A stretch of 64,000 nucleotides of DNA, from assembly GCA_963825425.1 (NCBI GenBank), contig CAWGTF010000012.1, positions 145,762-209,761 of the forward strand, read 5' to 3'. This stretch comes from PALSA-607 sp963825425. GTDB taxonomy: Bacteria > Actinomycetota > Actinomycetes > Acidothermales > Acidothermaceae. Positions 49,980 to 58,552 of this stretch are shown in pieces. How positions within the stretch are numbered: the first letter of the stretch is position 1; each line of letters starts with the position of its first letter. The position numbers and the translations under genes are program-made. The notes beneath the pieces were generated by a model that worked only from the letters and a program-made list of their open reading frames with translations, ran no database searches and was not told the origin of the DNA.

Positions 49980-50797
49980 GTCCTATCCAATATGGCAGCG
50001 CGCCTGGCCCGGCCGCGCTGCTGCAGCGCAGGTTGTGGGGGAGCGACCCGGTCGGATGGGCGCTGTTCGCCGAGCCGCACAACGTACCGCTGTTCGAGGC
50101 TGTACTCGACGCCGCGCACGTACGCCCCGGCAGCCGCCTCCTCGACGTCGGTTGCGGCACCGGCGGAGCCCTCCATCTCGCGCACGACCGCGGCGCTACC
50201 GTGGTGGGCCTTGACGTGACGCCCGGCCTGCTCGCGATCGCCGCCGAGCGGCTGCCCGATGCGCAGCTGTGGTGTGGCGACCTCGGCGAGCTGCCGTTTC
50301 CGGATGCCGAGTTCGACGCGGTAGTCGGCATCAACGCGTTCCAGTTCGCGGGTGACCCGAAGGCCGCGTTGGTCGAGGCTGTGCGGGTCACCAAGCCTGG
50401 TGGCGTTGTCGCGGCCGGCATGTTTGCCGAACCGGAACGATCGCAGTCCACCGCGATCCACCTCGCGATGTCGGCCCTGAGCCCGCCTGCACGCGACGCC
50501 GACCATGCGCCGTATGCGCTCTCGGCGCCAGGCAATCTCGAGGCGGCGATGATCGCCGCCGGTCTTGAGCTGTCCGGAGCGGGAGAAGTGGAGTTGTCAT
50601 GGCAGTACGCGAACGTTGCCGATGCGGTGCGCGGCCTGCTCAGTTCCGCCGGCGCTACTCGGGCAGTCGAGGATGTCGGTGAGGCTGCCGTGCGCGCGAC
50701 GATCGAGGACGCGCTCGCGCCGTTCACCACACCGGCTGGCTCGGTCAGCATGCGAAACGTATTCCGGTGGGTGGCCGGACGGCGACCGGAGCACTAG
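49976..50797 (+). CDS. SAM-dependent class I methyltransferase
   Basis: A 273-aa methyltransferase. Motif I is LLDVGCGTGGALHLAHDRGA, the acidic residue lies in VVGLDVTPGLL, motif II region is DLGELPFPDAEFDAVVGINA and motif III is AVRVTKPGGVVAAGMFAEPE. The sequence resembles UbiE/COQ5-like small-molecule methyltransferases; the acceptor is unknown. GTG at 49976 overlaps the stop of the FAD oxidoreductase, so oxidation and methylation steps may act on the same substrate. Confidence 0.87.
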   Translation: MSPIQYGSAPGPAALLQRRLWGSDPVGWALFAEPHNVPLFEAVLDAAHVRPGSRLLDVGCGTGGALHLAHDRGATVVGLDVTPGLLAIAAERLPDAQLWCGDLGELPFPDAEFDAVVGINAFQFAGDPKAALVEAVRVTKPGGVVAAGMFAEPERSQSTAIHLAMSALSPPARDADHAPYALSAPGNLEAAMIAAGLELSGAGEVELSWQYANVADAVRGLLSSAGATRAVEDVGEAAVRATIEDALAPFTTPAGSVSMRNVFRWVAGRRPEH

Positions 50798-50822
50798 CTC
50801 TGGCCGGCCGCCGACCCAAAGC

Positions 50823-51689
50823 TCAAAGTGTGTCGGCCAAGTACGGGGAGTCATGCGCCGCGCTCCACGGCACGACGGTATTGCGCAGCACGCCTAGATG
50901 TTGGATCTCTGCCTCCACGACATCGCCTGGCTGGAGGTAGAAGTCGAAGGGGTTGGGCTGCACCGCGGCGACTCCGGAGATGGTGCCCGTCGTGATGATG
51001 TCGCCAGCTGAGTAGCCCTGCGGTGAGTGGTAGGCAACCAGGTGCGGTAGGTCGATCACCATCTGGCTGGTGTTGCCGACTTGGCGCACGTCGCCGTTTA
51101 CCCGTAGCTCCATAGCGAGTGCCTGCGGGTCGGCGATTTCGTCGGCCGTGACGATGTAGGGACCGATCGGGCAGAACGTGTCGATGCCCTTGGAGAACGA
51201 GAAGACACCTGACTTCATCTCGCGGCGTTGGATGTCGCGAGCGGTGATGTCGTTGAAGACCATGAATCCGGCGATGTAGTCGTTCGCCTCTTCCGGGGTG
51301 AACCACTTGCCGGCCTTGCCGATGATGACGGCGAGCTCGAGCTCGTAGTCGAGCTCCTTGGTCAAGCTCTCGGGGTAGACGATGTCGTCGTCCGGTCCGA
51401 TGATCGCGTCGACGTTCTGGAAGAACACGATCCCCTTGTGCACCGGGTGCGACCAGTTCACCTTGGCCAGCTCTTCGTGATGGGCAGTGAAGTTTCCCGC
51501 CGTGTGGAAGAACTTCTTCGGCACGATCGGGGCCCGCAGCCGGACGTCGGCCAGCGCGAGCCGTGCGCCGGACTCGGCGACGGCGCCACCGCGCTCGAAC
51601 CACTCGCGGGTGGAGCCGCAGCTCAGCTCGATCACCTCGTCGCCCTCGAGGCGACCGACGCGTCCGGCGTCAAAGGTGACGAGCTTCAT
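50823..51689 (-). CDS. Fumarylacetoacetate hydrolase-family protein
   Basis: A 288-aa FAH-fold protein. Metal ligands are in ELDYELELAVIIGKAGKW (ExE) and the conserved AGFMVFNDITARDIQRREMK, followed by FSKGIDTFCPIGPYIVTADE and SAGDIITTGTISGVAAVQPN. Members hydrolyse C-C bonds of diketo acids or isomerise/decarboxylate ring-cleavage products, so a role late in aromatic or ring catabolism is likely. ATG at 51689. A palindrome of the cluster type lies 38-50 bases upstream. Confidence 0.9.
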   Translation of the reverse strand: MKLVTFDAGRVGRLEGDEVIELSCGSTREWFERGGAVAESGARLALADVRLRAPIVPKKFFHTAGNFTAHHEELAKVNWSHPVHKGIVFFQNVDAIIGPDDDIVYPESLTKELDYELELAVIIGKAGKWFTPEEANDYIAGFMVFNDITARDIQRREMKSGVFSFSKGIDTFCPIGPYIVTADEIADPQALAMELRVNGDVRQVGNTSQMVIDLPHLVAYHSPQGYSAGDIITTGTISGVAAVQPNPFDFYLQPGDVVEAEIQHLGVLRNTVVPWSAAHDSPYLADTL

Positions 51690-51726
51690 CGCAGCACTCC
51701 CGGTCTCACCCGCGGTCTCGTTCTGT

Positions 51727-51739
51727 GAAAGTAGCTCTC
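51727..51739. promoter_or_regulatory. Candidate operator GAAAGTAGCTCTC
   Basis: A 13-base imperfect palindrome, GAGAGCTACTTTC on the minus strand, 38-50 bases before the FAH-family gene (start 51689). It shares the ACTTTC half with the elements at 48557 and 53352. Confidence 0.4.
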
Positions 51740-51781
51740 AGATCGTCCTTCACTGTGGCAGCGGTGTCAAGGCAGCCCGGT

Positions 51782-52351
51782 TCACGAAGGGGTGCCGACC
51801 TCAAACACGCGCAGCTGCAGCGCGAGCGTCGCGTAGTAGCCGACCAGCGTGGTCAGTTCGAACAGGAGGCGCAGACCCAGTGCGTCGCGGGCCGCGCCGA
51901 ACTCGTCGTCGGTGAGGGCGGTGCGGACGGCGAGTGCGAAGGCTGTCGTCGCGACTAGCCGGTCGTGCTCGGCGAGCCGCTCGTAGTCACCCGTACGCAG
52001 CGTGGCCAGCTCATCGTCGCTGAGGCCGGCCACCCGACCGACGGCCTCGTGGGCATACACCTCGAATGCGCAGTCCCACGCGTGGGCAACGACCAGGATC
52101 GCGATCTCTCGATCACGGTCGGTCAGGCCACTGCCGTAGCGCACCGCAGTGCCCAGCGCCTGCAGTGCGCCGCCGACTGTAGGGCTCAGGAGCATCGCGT
52201 TGAACGGGCCTTCGAGGTGGCCGGCGTCGTCGGTCAACGCGAAGAGCTGCGGCCCGCGCGCTCTCGGCCCGCTGGCGATTGCGTCGTAGAGCGCGCGCTG
52301 CTGTTCATCGAGCTCGGCGGGGGAGAGCTTGGGCAGTCGGGGCCCCGTCAT
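51782..52351 (-). CDS. Carboxymuconolactone decarboxylase-like protein
   Basis: A 189-aa helical protein of the CMD/AhpD fold: FNAMLLSPTVGGALQALGTA, SGLTDRDREIAILVVAHAWD and CAFEVYAHEAVGRVAGLSDD. It lacks the CxxC redox pair of AhpD peroxidase partners, so it is closer to 4-carboxymuconolactone decarboxylase-type enzymes. These act after ring cleavage in the protocatechuate branch; the actual substrate is unknown. ATG at 52351 overlaps the IclR stop (ATGA), so it is cotranscribed with the regulator. Confidence 0.83.
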   Translation of the reverse strand: MTGPRLPKLSPAELDEQQRALYDAIASGPRARGPQLFALTDDAGHLEGPFNAMLLSPTVGGALQALGTAVRYGSGLTDRDREIAILVVAHAWDCAFEVYAHEAVGRVAGLSDDELATLRTGDYERLAEHDRLVATTAFALAVRTALTDDEFGAARDALGLRLLFELTTLVGYYATLALQLRVFEVGTPS

Positions 52352-53223
52352 GATGTGCCGGGGTAGCCGAGCAGGCCGGAAATCTCCTCGGCGGTGCGCA
52401 CCACCATCGGGCGTAGCTCGCGCACGATGCGCTGCGCAGACCAATCGCGCGAGCTGACCGCGACGTTCGCACCCGCGATCACCCGGCCGGTTGCGTCACG
52501 GACCGGCGCGGCCACCGAACGCAGGCCGAACGCGAGTTCCTCGTCCTGAATAGCCCAGCCGTCCTCGCGAATCTTGGCGAGTTCGGACCGCAGCTCGCTC
52601 AGCGACACCTTGGCGTTGGGGCCGTGGTTGGCGTCGAACGACGCATCGCTGATGGCCGTGGTCAGCTCGTCCTCGGTGAGGTAGGCAAGTAACAACTTGC
52701 CGATAGAAGTGTGGACCGCGGCGAGCGTTGAGCCGACTTGAATGTTGGCGGTCACCAGGTCGCGATTGCGCAGCCGGACCAGGTACAGAACGCGGTCGCC
52801 GGTCAGCACGGCCAGGTTCACCGTCTCTCCGCTGGCTGATGCAAGCGCCTTCAGTCCGGGTGTCGCCAGCTCGACGAGATCGAGGCTGCGCAAGGCCGCC
52901 GTGCCGAGCGTGAGGACCTTCACTCCTGGCCGGTAGTCGCCGTCCGGCAGGTGCTCGACGTATCCCTCGGAGGACAGCGTCATGACGACGCGATACACGG
53001 TCGGCAACGGGATTCCGAGAGCAAGGGAGATGTCGCTGACCCGCCAGGTTGGTCGCTGCTCGGTGAAGAGGGACAAGATTCGCAGACCCTTGGCGAGCGC
53101 CTCGACCCGGTAGTCGGGACGGTTCGGCGATCCGTCGTCAACCGCAGGCTCGGTCGCTGCCTGCGAACCAGCTGGCACGGTGCTTGCTGTTGTGCGTCTG
53201 GTCGCCATGCCGGTGCGCCTCAC
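52348..53223 (-). CDS. IclR-family transcriptional regulator
   Basis: A 291-aa regulator. The winged helix spans about residues 40-100 (YRVEALAKGLRILSLFTEQR, DISLALGIPLPTVYRVVMTL, SSEGYVEHLPDGDYRPG), and the effector domain has VNLAVLTGDRVLYLVRLRNR, VHTSIGKLLLAYLTEDEL and VAAPVRDATGRVIAGANVAV. IclR proteins control aromatic and other catabolic operons and bind short palindromes. ATG at 53223; a second ATG five codons on is equally plausible. It is divergent from the SDR operon at 53400, with the palindrome at 53352 between them, and is the only regulator seen in the catabolic region. Confidence 0.92.
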   Translation of the reverse strand: MRRTGMATRRTTASTVPAGSQAATEPAVDDGSPNRPDYRVEALAKGLRILSLFTEQRPTWRVSDISLALGIPLPTVYRVVMTLSSEGYVEHLPDGDYRPGVKVLTLGTAALRSLDLVELATPGLKALASASGETVNLAVLTGDRVLYLVRLRNRDLVTANIQVGSTLAAVHTSIGKLLLAYLTEDELTTAISDASFDANHGPNAKVSLSELRSELAKIREDGWAIQDEELAFGLRSVAAPVRDATGRVIAGANVAVSSRDWSAQRIVRELRPMVVRTAEEISGLLGYPGTS

Positions 53224-53351
53224 TCTTCTTCGCCGGGCCGGACGCGGGCCATTTGCAGCGTCGTTTTGCGGCAGACCTGACTGGGCCGCAGTTTAGGACG
53301 GATGCACACCACGACGCTGGACACGCGCCGCAGGAGGGCCTAGCGTGTTAT

Positions 53352-53364
53352 GGAAGTTACTTTC
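53352..53364. promoter_or_regulatory. Candidate operator GGAAGTTACTTTC
   Basis: A 13-base near-palindrome (only the second pair is G/T) between the divergent IclR and SDR genes, 36-48 bases before the SDR start. It is the copy closest to the presumed regulator and the best candidate for an IclR binding site. Confidence 0.45.
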
Positions 53365-53399
53365 GTTGGCCGAGAAGATCAAGCGGGAAGGGTTCCTGA

Positions 53400-54165
53400 G
53401 TGCCCGGAACGGACTGGCTGCACCTCCAGGACCGACCCTGTCTCGTCATCGGTGCCGGCGGCCTCGGCGGCGCAAGTGCACTCGCCCTGGCGGAGCAGGG
53501 CGGCCGGGTCCTGGTGGTGGACGTGAGCGAGGCCAACCTCGAGTCAGTCCGGCTGCAGGCGAAAGAGGCGGGTCAACGAGGTCGACATCCTCGTCGCCGA
53601 CCTGCTCGACCCCCAGACGTGTCGCAATGTGGTGGCCGAAGCCGTCAGCCGGTTGGGCGGGATCGACGTGTTCCTGCACGCGATCGGCCGCAACGTCCGG
53701 CTGCCCGTCGTCGAGCTCGACGACGACGCGTGGCTCCAGACGGTGAACCTCAACCTGTCGACCGCGTACTGGCTCGGTCAGGCGGTTGGCAAGGTCATGT
53801 GTGCCAACGGGTACGGCCGGATGATCTTCATGTCGTCGGTGTCTGGACTGCTCGCACATCCGCACCACGCGCCGTACGCCGCGACCAAGGGCGGGCTCAA
53901 CCAACTGATGCGGGTCATGGCCCGCGAGTGGGCTGCCCAAGGCGTGACGGTCAACGCCGTGGCACCTGGTTACATCGAGACCGAGCTGACGAAGGACTAC
54001 CTTGCCAAGGACGGCATTCGTGAAGGTCTGACGTCGCTGGTGCCATCGCGGCGACTAGGCCGCCCTCACGAGGTCGCGGATGCCGTCGCGTTCCTGGCCT
54101 CTGATCGCGCCAGTTTCGTGACGGGCCAAGTGCTTTACGTGGACGGCGGCCGGGTTCTTGTCTAA
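53400..54165 (+). CDS. Short-chain dehydrogenase/reductase, one frame break
   Basis: GTG at 53400 follows GGGAAGGG. The N-terminal nucleotide site is LVIGAGGLGGASALALAEQG, followed by LVVDVSEANLESVRL. After a break near 53575 the protein continues EVDILVADLLDPQTCRNVVA, then SSVSGLLAHPHHAPYAATKG (catalytic Ser, YxxxK) and FLASDRASFVTGQVLYVDGG. The nucleotide motif is GAGGLGG, not the usual TGxxxGIG. Corrected length is about 254 aa. It is the first gene of an operon with the next SDR and the GlcG-like gene. Confidence 0.88.
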
Positions 54166-54176
54166 GGGAGTGTCTA

Positions 54177-54972
54177 GTGCCAGGCATCAGTAGTCCGGTC
54201 ATCACGAAGCGCTTTCCCGGCCGATCGGTGCTCGTCACCGGCGCCGGGACTGGCTTTGGTGCAGAGATCGCCGTCCGAGCGGCACAGGAGGGGGCGCGGG
54301 TCGGCGTCCATTACCGAAACTCCAAGGATGGCGCGCTGAAGACCGTTGCTCGGATCGAGGAACTCGGCGCCGAAGCTGTTCTGATTCAAGGCGACATCGC
54401 GATCTGGGACGACATCAAGCGGATGGCCGACGCCGCGTTCGAGGCACTCGGTGGTCTCGACGTCCTGATCAACAACGTCGGCGACGTTGCGCGCGAGCAG
54501 ATGTCGTGGCGCGACATCACCGAAGAGTCGATCGATCACGTGCTCGGTGTCGACATCAAAGGCACGATGCTCTGCGTGCACGAGTTCGGTTCGCGCATGC
54601 TCGACCAAGGTCACGGTGCGATCGTCAACATCGGTTCGACCGTGATCGTGCGCGGCAGTGCACGCGCTCCGCAGTACGCGGCGGCGAAGTACGGCATTCT
54701 CGGTGTCACCAAGTCGTACGCTCACGCGTTCGCTCCCACAGGTGCGGGTCAACGTGTTTGCGCCCGGGTTTATCGAGACGCAGGCAACGCTCGACCGCCA
54801 GGACTGGAAGTCGGGTCGTGGCGATCAGCTACGCGCGCTCACCCCGATGGGGCGGATACCCGGCCCAGCCGAGTTGGCCGGCACCGCGCTCTTCCTCGCC
54901 AGTGACGACGCGGCGCACATGACGGGTGGCTACATGGTCGCCGATGGCGGCTACAACATGGTCGGCGCCTGA
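54177..54972 (+). CDS. Short-chain dehydrogenase/reductase, one frame break
   Basis: GTG at 54177, 11 bases after the previous stop. The nucleotide motif is VLVTGAGTGFGAEIAVRAAQ. The catalytic region is NIGSTVIVRGSARAPQYAAA followed by KYGILGVTKSYA (Ser, YxxxK). The frame breaks near 54743 and resumes VRVNVFAPGFIETQATLDRQ, ending FLASDDAAHMTGGYMVADGG. Corrected length is about 264 aa. The substrate is unknown; two SDRs in a row suggest successive oxidation or reduction steps. Confidence 0.88.
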
Positions 54973-54975
54973 CAC

Positions 54976-55941
54976 ATGCGCGACGTCCCGTTGGCGCAGG
55001 CGCGCGAGCTCGTGCAACGAGCCGTCGACAAGTGTGAGCAGCTCGGCTTGCGCGGAGGCATCGCGGTTGTCGGTGCCAGTGGCGCTCTCGTCACGGCCTC
55101 GCGCCTTGATCGTGGCGGACCCGGAGGCATGGCGAGGGCGACATCGAAGGCCTGGATCTCCGCCACGCAACAGATCCCCAGTGCGGAGCACCTCCAGCGG
55201 ATGACGACGTTGCCGCAGCCGATTGCGAACGGCTTCGTGCTGGCATCCCCGCAAGCGTTGTTCCCAGGAGCCGGGGGCATGCCGTTATTCGATGCGGACG
55301 GCGTGGTGATCGGTGGGATCGCGGCATCAGGTGCGACGGTCAGCCCGTTCCTTCCTACCGGCGTCGCGCCCGAAGTGGTGAGCGCGGAAGGCAAGCCGGC
55401 GAACCCGGAAGATCTGCTCATCGCCTACGCACTTGGTGTTCCGTACGTCGGCCAGCACGGCGACGACGCGGCCCGGTGGACGGCTCGGTTCGGCGATCTC
55501 GTGGTAGCGCCGGAGCAAAGCCTCGGCATGGCGCCGGCCCCCAAGGCATCGAAGCAAGCCGAACTGGCGTGGGCGCGCGACGTTTGCGACCATGTGCTGG
55601 CCGAAGCGGCGGCTCGCGGCCTGCGGGTCGCCGTCACGGTTGTCGACGCGGGCGGCGACCCGATTCAGCAGGATCGAATGAACGACGCAGTTGCCGCGAG
55701 CGTCGACGTCGCGTACGCGACCGCCGCTACCGCCGTCCGATTTGGTTGCGTCAGTGAAGACGTATCGACTCGATACGGGACGGCGACACCGTCGCTCGCA
55801 GCGCTGCATCCTTCGCCATTCCTGGCTGCACCGGGAGGCGTACCGCTGATGGCAGGCGGCCGCGTCGTCGGTGGGCTCGGGGTGGGCGGGCCGGATCCCG
55901 ATGCGTGTGCGGAGATCGCGCGCGAGGTGGCCCAGTCGTGA
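54976..55941 (+). CDS. GlcG/HbpS-like protein with two copies of the domain
   Basis: A 321-aa protein made of two GlcG-type units: residues 1-145 (LAQARELVQRAVDKCEQLGL, FPGAGGMPLFDADGVVIGGI) and 190-320 (ELAWARDVCDHVLAEAAARG, APGGVPLMAGGRVVGGLGVG). Single-unit relatives (HbpS, GlcG) bind heme or stand in glycolate and aromatic catabolic operons. The duplication gives an internal pseudo-dimer. ATG at 54976, 3 bases after the SDR stop. Function unknown. Confidence 0.85.
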   Translation: MRDVPLAQARELVQRAVDKCEQLGLRGGIAVVGASGALVTASRLDRGGPGGMARATSKAWISATQQIPSAEHLQRMTTLPQPIANGFVLASPQALFPGAGGMPLFDADGVVIGGIAASGATVSPFLPTGVAPEVVSAEGKPANPEDLLIAYALGVPYVGQHGDDAARWTARFGDLVVAPEQSLGMAPAPKASKQAELAWARDVCDHVLAEAAARGLRVAVTVVDAGGDPIQQDRMNDAVAASVDVAYATAATAVRFGCVSEDVSTRYGTATPSLAALHPSPFLAAPGGVPLMAGGRVVGGLGVGGPDPDACAEIAREVAQS

Positions 55942-55960
55942 GCGACAGTAAGACCGAGGC

Positions 55961-56890
55961 GTGACTGACGCTAGGCCGATCCGCATTGCGGTCATTGGCT
56001 GCGGCGCGATCGGCTCCCTGTATGCGGCTCACCTCGCGCGAAATCCCGACGTCGAGGTGTGGGCTGTCGATCCGTGGAAAGAGCACGTCGCCGCGATCGA
56101 GGCACGCGGCCTTCGAGTGATTGGCCACGCTGACTTCGTCGCGCCGGTTCACGCAACTGTCGATGCTGGCGACCTTCCTCCTTGCCAGTTCGCAATCGTG
56201 GCGACCAAGGCGTTGCACACGCGCGACGCGGTGTCGGGCGCGCTCGCTGCGGTGCAGGACGCCGCTGTTGCGAGCGTTCAAAACGGCGTGGGCAACGAGG
56301 AGGTCATCGCCGAACTCGTGCCGCGCGTCATCCGCGGAAGTATCGTGACCGCGGGCCACGTGACGGAGCCCGGGTGCGTTCGGTACGACGGTCCTGGCGA
56401 CTCGTGGTTGGGGCCGTTCGAGCCCAGCCCGGCACGACCCGACGAGATCGCGTCGCTGGCGTCGCTGCTCACGACCGGTGGCCTGCGCACCTTCGCTCTC
56501 GCCGATGCGCGCGGACCGCAATGGACCAAGCTCGTGTTCAATGCAGCGACCAGCCCGCTTGCCGCGCTCACGGGTCTGACGGTCGGTCAGGTTTGCACGC
56601 ACCCGCAGCTGCGCATCGAGGTCGAACGGCTGATCGCAGAGGCAATGGCAGTGGCCGACGCATCTGGCATCGAACTCCTGCGTAGCCCGTTGCATTCGGT
56701 CGAGGAGGCGATCGCCGAGGCGTTCGACCACAAACCCTCGATGCTGCAGGACGTTCTTGCCCGGCGGCTCACCGAGATCGACGTCCTGAATGGTGGGATC
56801 GCGGCGCAAGGGCGCGCGGTCGGCGTTCCCACTCCCGGCCACGACATGATGGTCGCACTCGTGCACGGCCTCGAGAGCTCGTGGTCGTGA
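55961..56890 (+). CDS. Ketopantoate reductase-family (PanE/ApbA) oxidoreductase
   Basis: A 309-aa NADP-dependent enzyme fold. The dinucleotide motif is IAVIGCGAIGSLYAAHLARN; VATKALHTRDAV and SVQNGVGNEEVI are family-typical; and the C-terminal helical domain has GPQWTKLVFNAATSPLAALT (conserved Lys and Asn). In a catabolic setting PanE-like proteins often reduce other 2-keto acids or hydroxy acids, so pantoate synthesis is not the first guess. GTG at 55961, 20 bases after the GlcG-like gene. Confidence 0.88.
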   Translation: MTDARPIRIAVIGCGAIGSLYAAHLARNPDVEVWAVDPWKEHVAAIEARGLRVIGHADFVAPVHATVDAGDLPPCQFAIVATKALHTRDAVSGALAAVQDAAVASVQNGVGNEEVIAELVPRVIRGSIVTAGHVTEPGCVRYDGPGDSWLGPFEPSPARPDEIASLASLLTTGGLRTFALADARGPQWTKLVFNAATSPLAALTGLTVGQVCTHPQLRIEVERLIAEAMAVADASGIELLRSPLHSVEEAIAEAFDHKPSMLQDVLARRLTEIDVLNGGIAAQGRAVGVPTPGHDMMVALVHGLESSWS

Positions 56891-56898
56891 GCCGTCTC

Positions 56899-57525
56899 TC
56901 ACAGCGTCGTCGGTTGACCTGACTTCAGCTGCATGACGACCCCGGCGGGGGAGAAAGCTGCGAGCATGCCCGCGTACTTCGCTGGGTCGGTGGTCTCCCC
57001 TTCGTGAATGGGAACGGCAACGCGCGGCGACACGGCAACGACGTAGTCGACGGCCTCGGCCAGCTTGAGCCACGGGCCATCGACGGCGACCGCGAGCACA
57101 TCGATGTCGTCGTCCGGGACGAAGAACGAGTCACCGGGATGGAACAGGGCTCCCTCGTCGATGAGGTAGGCACAGTTCGTGCACCCGGGGACGTCGCCAT
57201 ACACCGCGGCGTGCCGCCCGCCGCGCACGTCAACGGTCGTGCCGCCGAAGCTCAGCCGTTCGCCCGGCCGTGCGACCGCATGCGCCGGCAGGTCCGCGAC
57301 GACGCTCGCGGTGTCGGCGTCCACGATGAGTGTTGCGCCGCCGTTGGCGGTGAGCAGCGCGCCGAGCCGCGACGTGTCGATGTGGTCGCCGTGTTGGTGG
57401 GTGACCAGGACCGCATCAAGGTCACGCACGTCCTCGAAGGCAGACATCGTGCCGGGGTCGATCAGGATCCGGGCACGCTGCGTCTCCACGAGGACGCAGG
57501 CGTGGCCGAGGTGGGTCACCAACAT
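56899..57525 (-). CDS. Metallo-beta-lactamase-fold hydrolase (UlaG-like)
   Basis: A 208-aa metal-dependent hydrolase. The metal motif is VLVTHQHGDHIDTSRLGALL (His43, His45, Asp47, His48), with further ligands in FHPGDSFFVPDDDIDVLAVA and VAVPIHEGETTD. The start MLVTHLGHACVLVETQRARI and the compact size fit UlaG-type or general MBL-fold hydrolases. ATG at 57525 follows AAAGAGGGAAT. It is divergent from the flavodoxin-like gene at 57609. Confidence 0.87.
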   Translation of the reverse strand: MLVTHLGHACVLVETQRARILIDPGTMSAFEDVRDLDAVLVTHQHGDHIDTSRLGALLTANGGATLIVDADTASVVADLPAHAVARPGERLSFGGTTVDVRGGRHAAVYGDVPGCTNCAYLIDEGALFHPGDSFFVPDDDIDVLAVAVDGPWLKLAEAVDYVVAVSPRVAVPIHEGETTDPAKYAGMLAAFSPAGVVMQLKSGQPTTL

Positions 57526-57608
57526 GTCGATTCCCTCTTTCGCCGGGGTTCCCCTAAGCCGGATCGCGGTCCATACTCTCATTCTGAGAACATGACTTCC
57601 ACTAGGCG

Positions 57609-58523
57609 ATGGTGCCCATGACGTTGCGACTCCTCGGCCTCGGTGCCGGCGCCGTGGGCGGCAGCGCCGAGATCGTGCTCACGGTGGCGTTGCGGGCCGC
57701 GGCGCACGAAGGTGCGGCTGTCGAGTTGGTCCGGCTCGATGAGCTGAGCCTGCCCAGTGGCCCCGACCCGCAGTCGCCCGACGATCTGTGGTGGCTGTGG
57801 GAGCGGCTCATGGCGGCCGACGGCTTGATCGTCAGTGCGCCGATCATCAGTCGGACCGTCCCCGCCCGCCTCAAGCTGGTGGTCGATCGACTGCTTGGTC
57901 CCAATGCCGACGCAGCGATCGTCGAGAAGCTGCTGGCGATGCGGCTCGAAGGACATGAACCGGGCGTTCCGTTCCGCCTCGACGAGCGGGTGCTTCGTCC
58001 GCGGGTGGCAGGCTTTATCGCGGTCGGCGGGTCGCTCACGACGCAATGGAAGGCACTCGCGCTCCCCGTGATGCACTCGTTGACCTTCTCCCTGCAGGCC
58101 GCCGTCGTTGACCAGATGGTCGTTGCAGGTGCGGGTACCCCCAAGTCGGTCGTGCTGGACGACGAGGCGCTCGCCCGTGCCGCGACGTTGGGCCGCAACG
58201 TCGCGAGCCAGCTCGGTCGCAGCTTCGAGGACGCGCAGTACTGCGGGGACGCCGGCGCGTGCCCGCTCTGCCACCTCGACGTCGTTGAGTTGCATGGCCG
58301 GTCGGTTCAGTGCGCCAGCTGCGGAGCACAAGGCCGGTTGGCGGACGACTTCTCGGTCGAGTGGACAGACCTCGATTCGTCGGTGATCACGATGGCGGAG
58401 AAGCGAGCGCACTACCAGGAGATCTTGGAGACAGCGGGGCGTCACGCGAAGGTGCGCGACGAGATCGAGGAGAAGGCCGCGGCGTACGACTCGTCCGGTT
58501 GGTTAGTTAGTCCTACCCACTGA
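57609..58523 (+). CDS. Flavodoxin-like NAD(P)H oxidoreductase with an inserted zinc ribbon
   Basis: A 304-aa protein. Residues 5-200 follow the NADPH-dependent FMN reductase fold (LRLLGLGAGAVGGSAEIVLT, ADGLIVSAPIISRTVPARLK, GFIAVGGSLTTQWKALALPV). After it, Cys212, Cys218, Cys221, Cys235 and Cys238 (YCGDAGACPLC ... CASCGAQG) form a zinc-ribbon-like unit, then a helical tail rich in Glu and Lys. Such proteins supply reduced flavin to monooxygenases or reduce quinones. It is followed after 29 bases by an FAD monooxygenase gene. Confidence 0.78.
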   Translation: MVPMTLRLLGLGAGAVGGSAEIVLTVALRAAAHEGAAVELVRLDELSLPSGPDPQSPDDLWWLWERLMAADGLIVSAPIISRTVPARLKLVVDRLLGPNADAAIVEKLLAMRLEGHEPGVPFRLDERVLRPRVAGFIAVGGSLTTQWKALALPVMHSLTFSLQAAVVDQMVVAGAGTPKSVVLDDEALARAATLGRNVASQLGRSFEDAQYCGDAGACPLCHLDVVELHGRSVQCASCGAQGRLADDFSVEWTDLDSSVITMAEKRAHYQEILETAGRHAKVRDEIEEKAAAYDSSGWLVSPTH

Positions 58524-58552
58524 TTCGCGCTACACATCAACGGGAGACAAAG

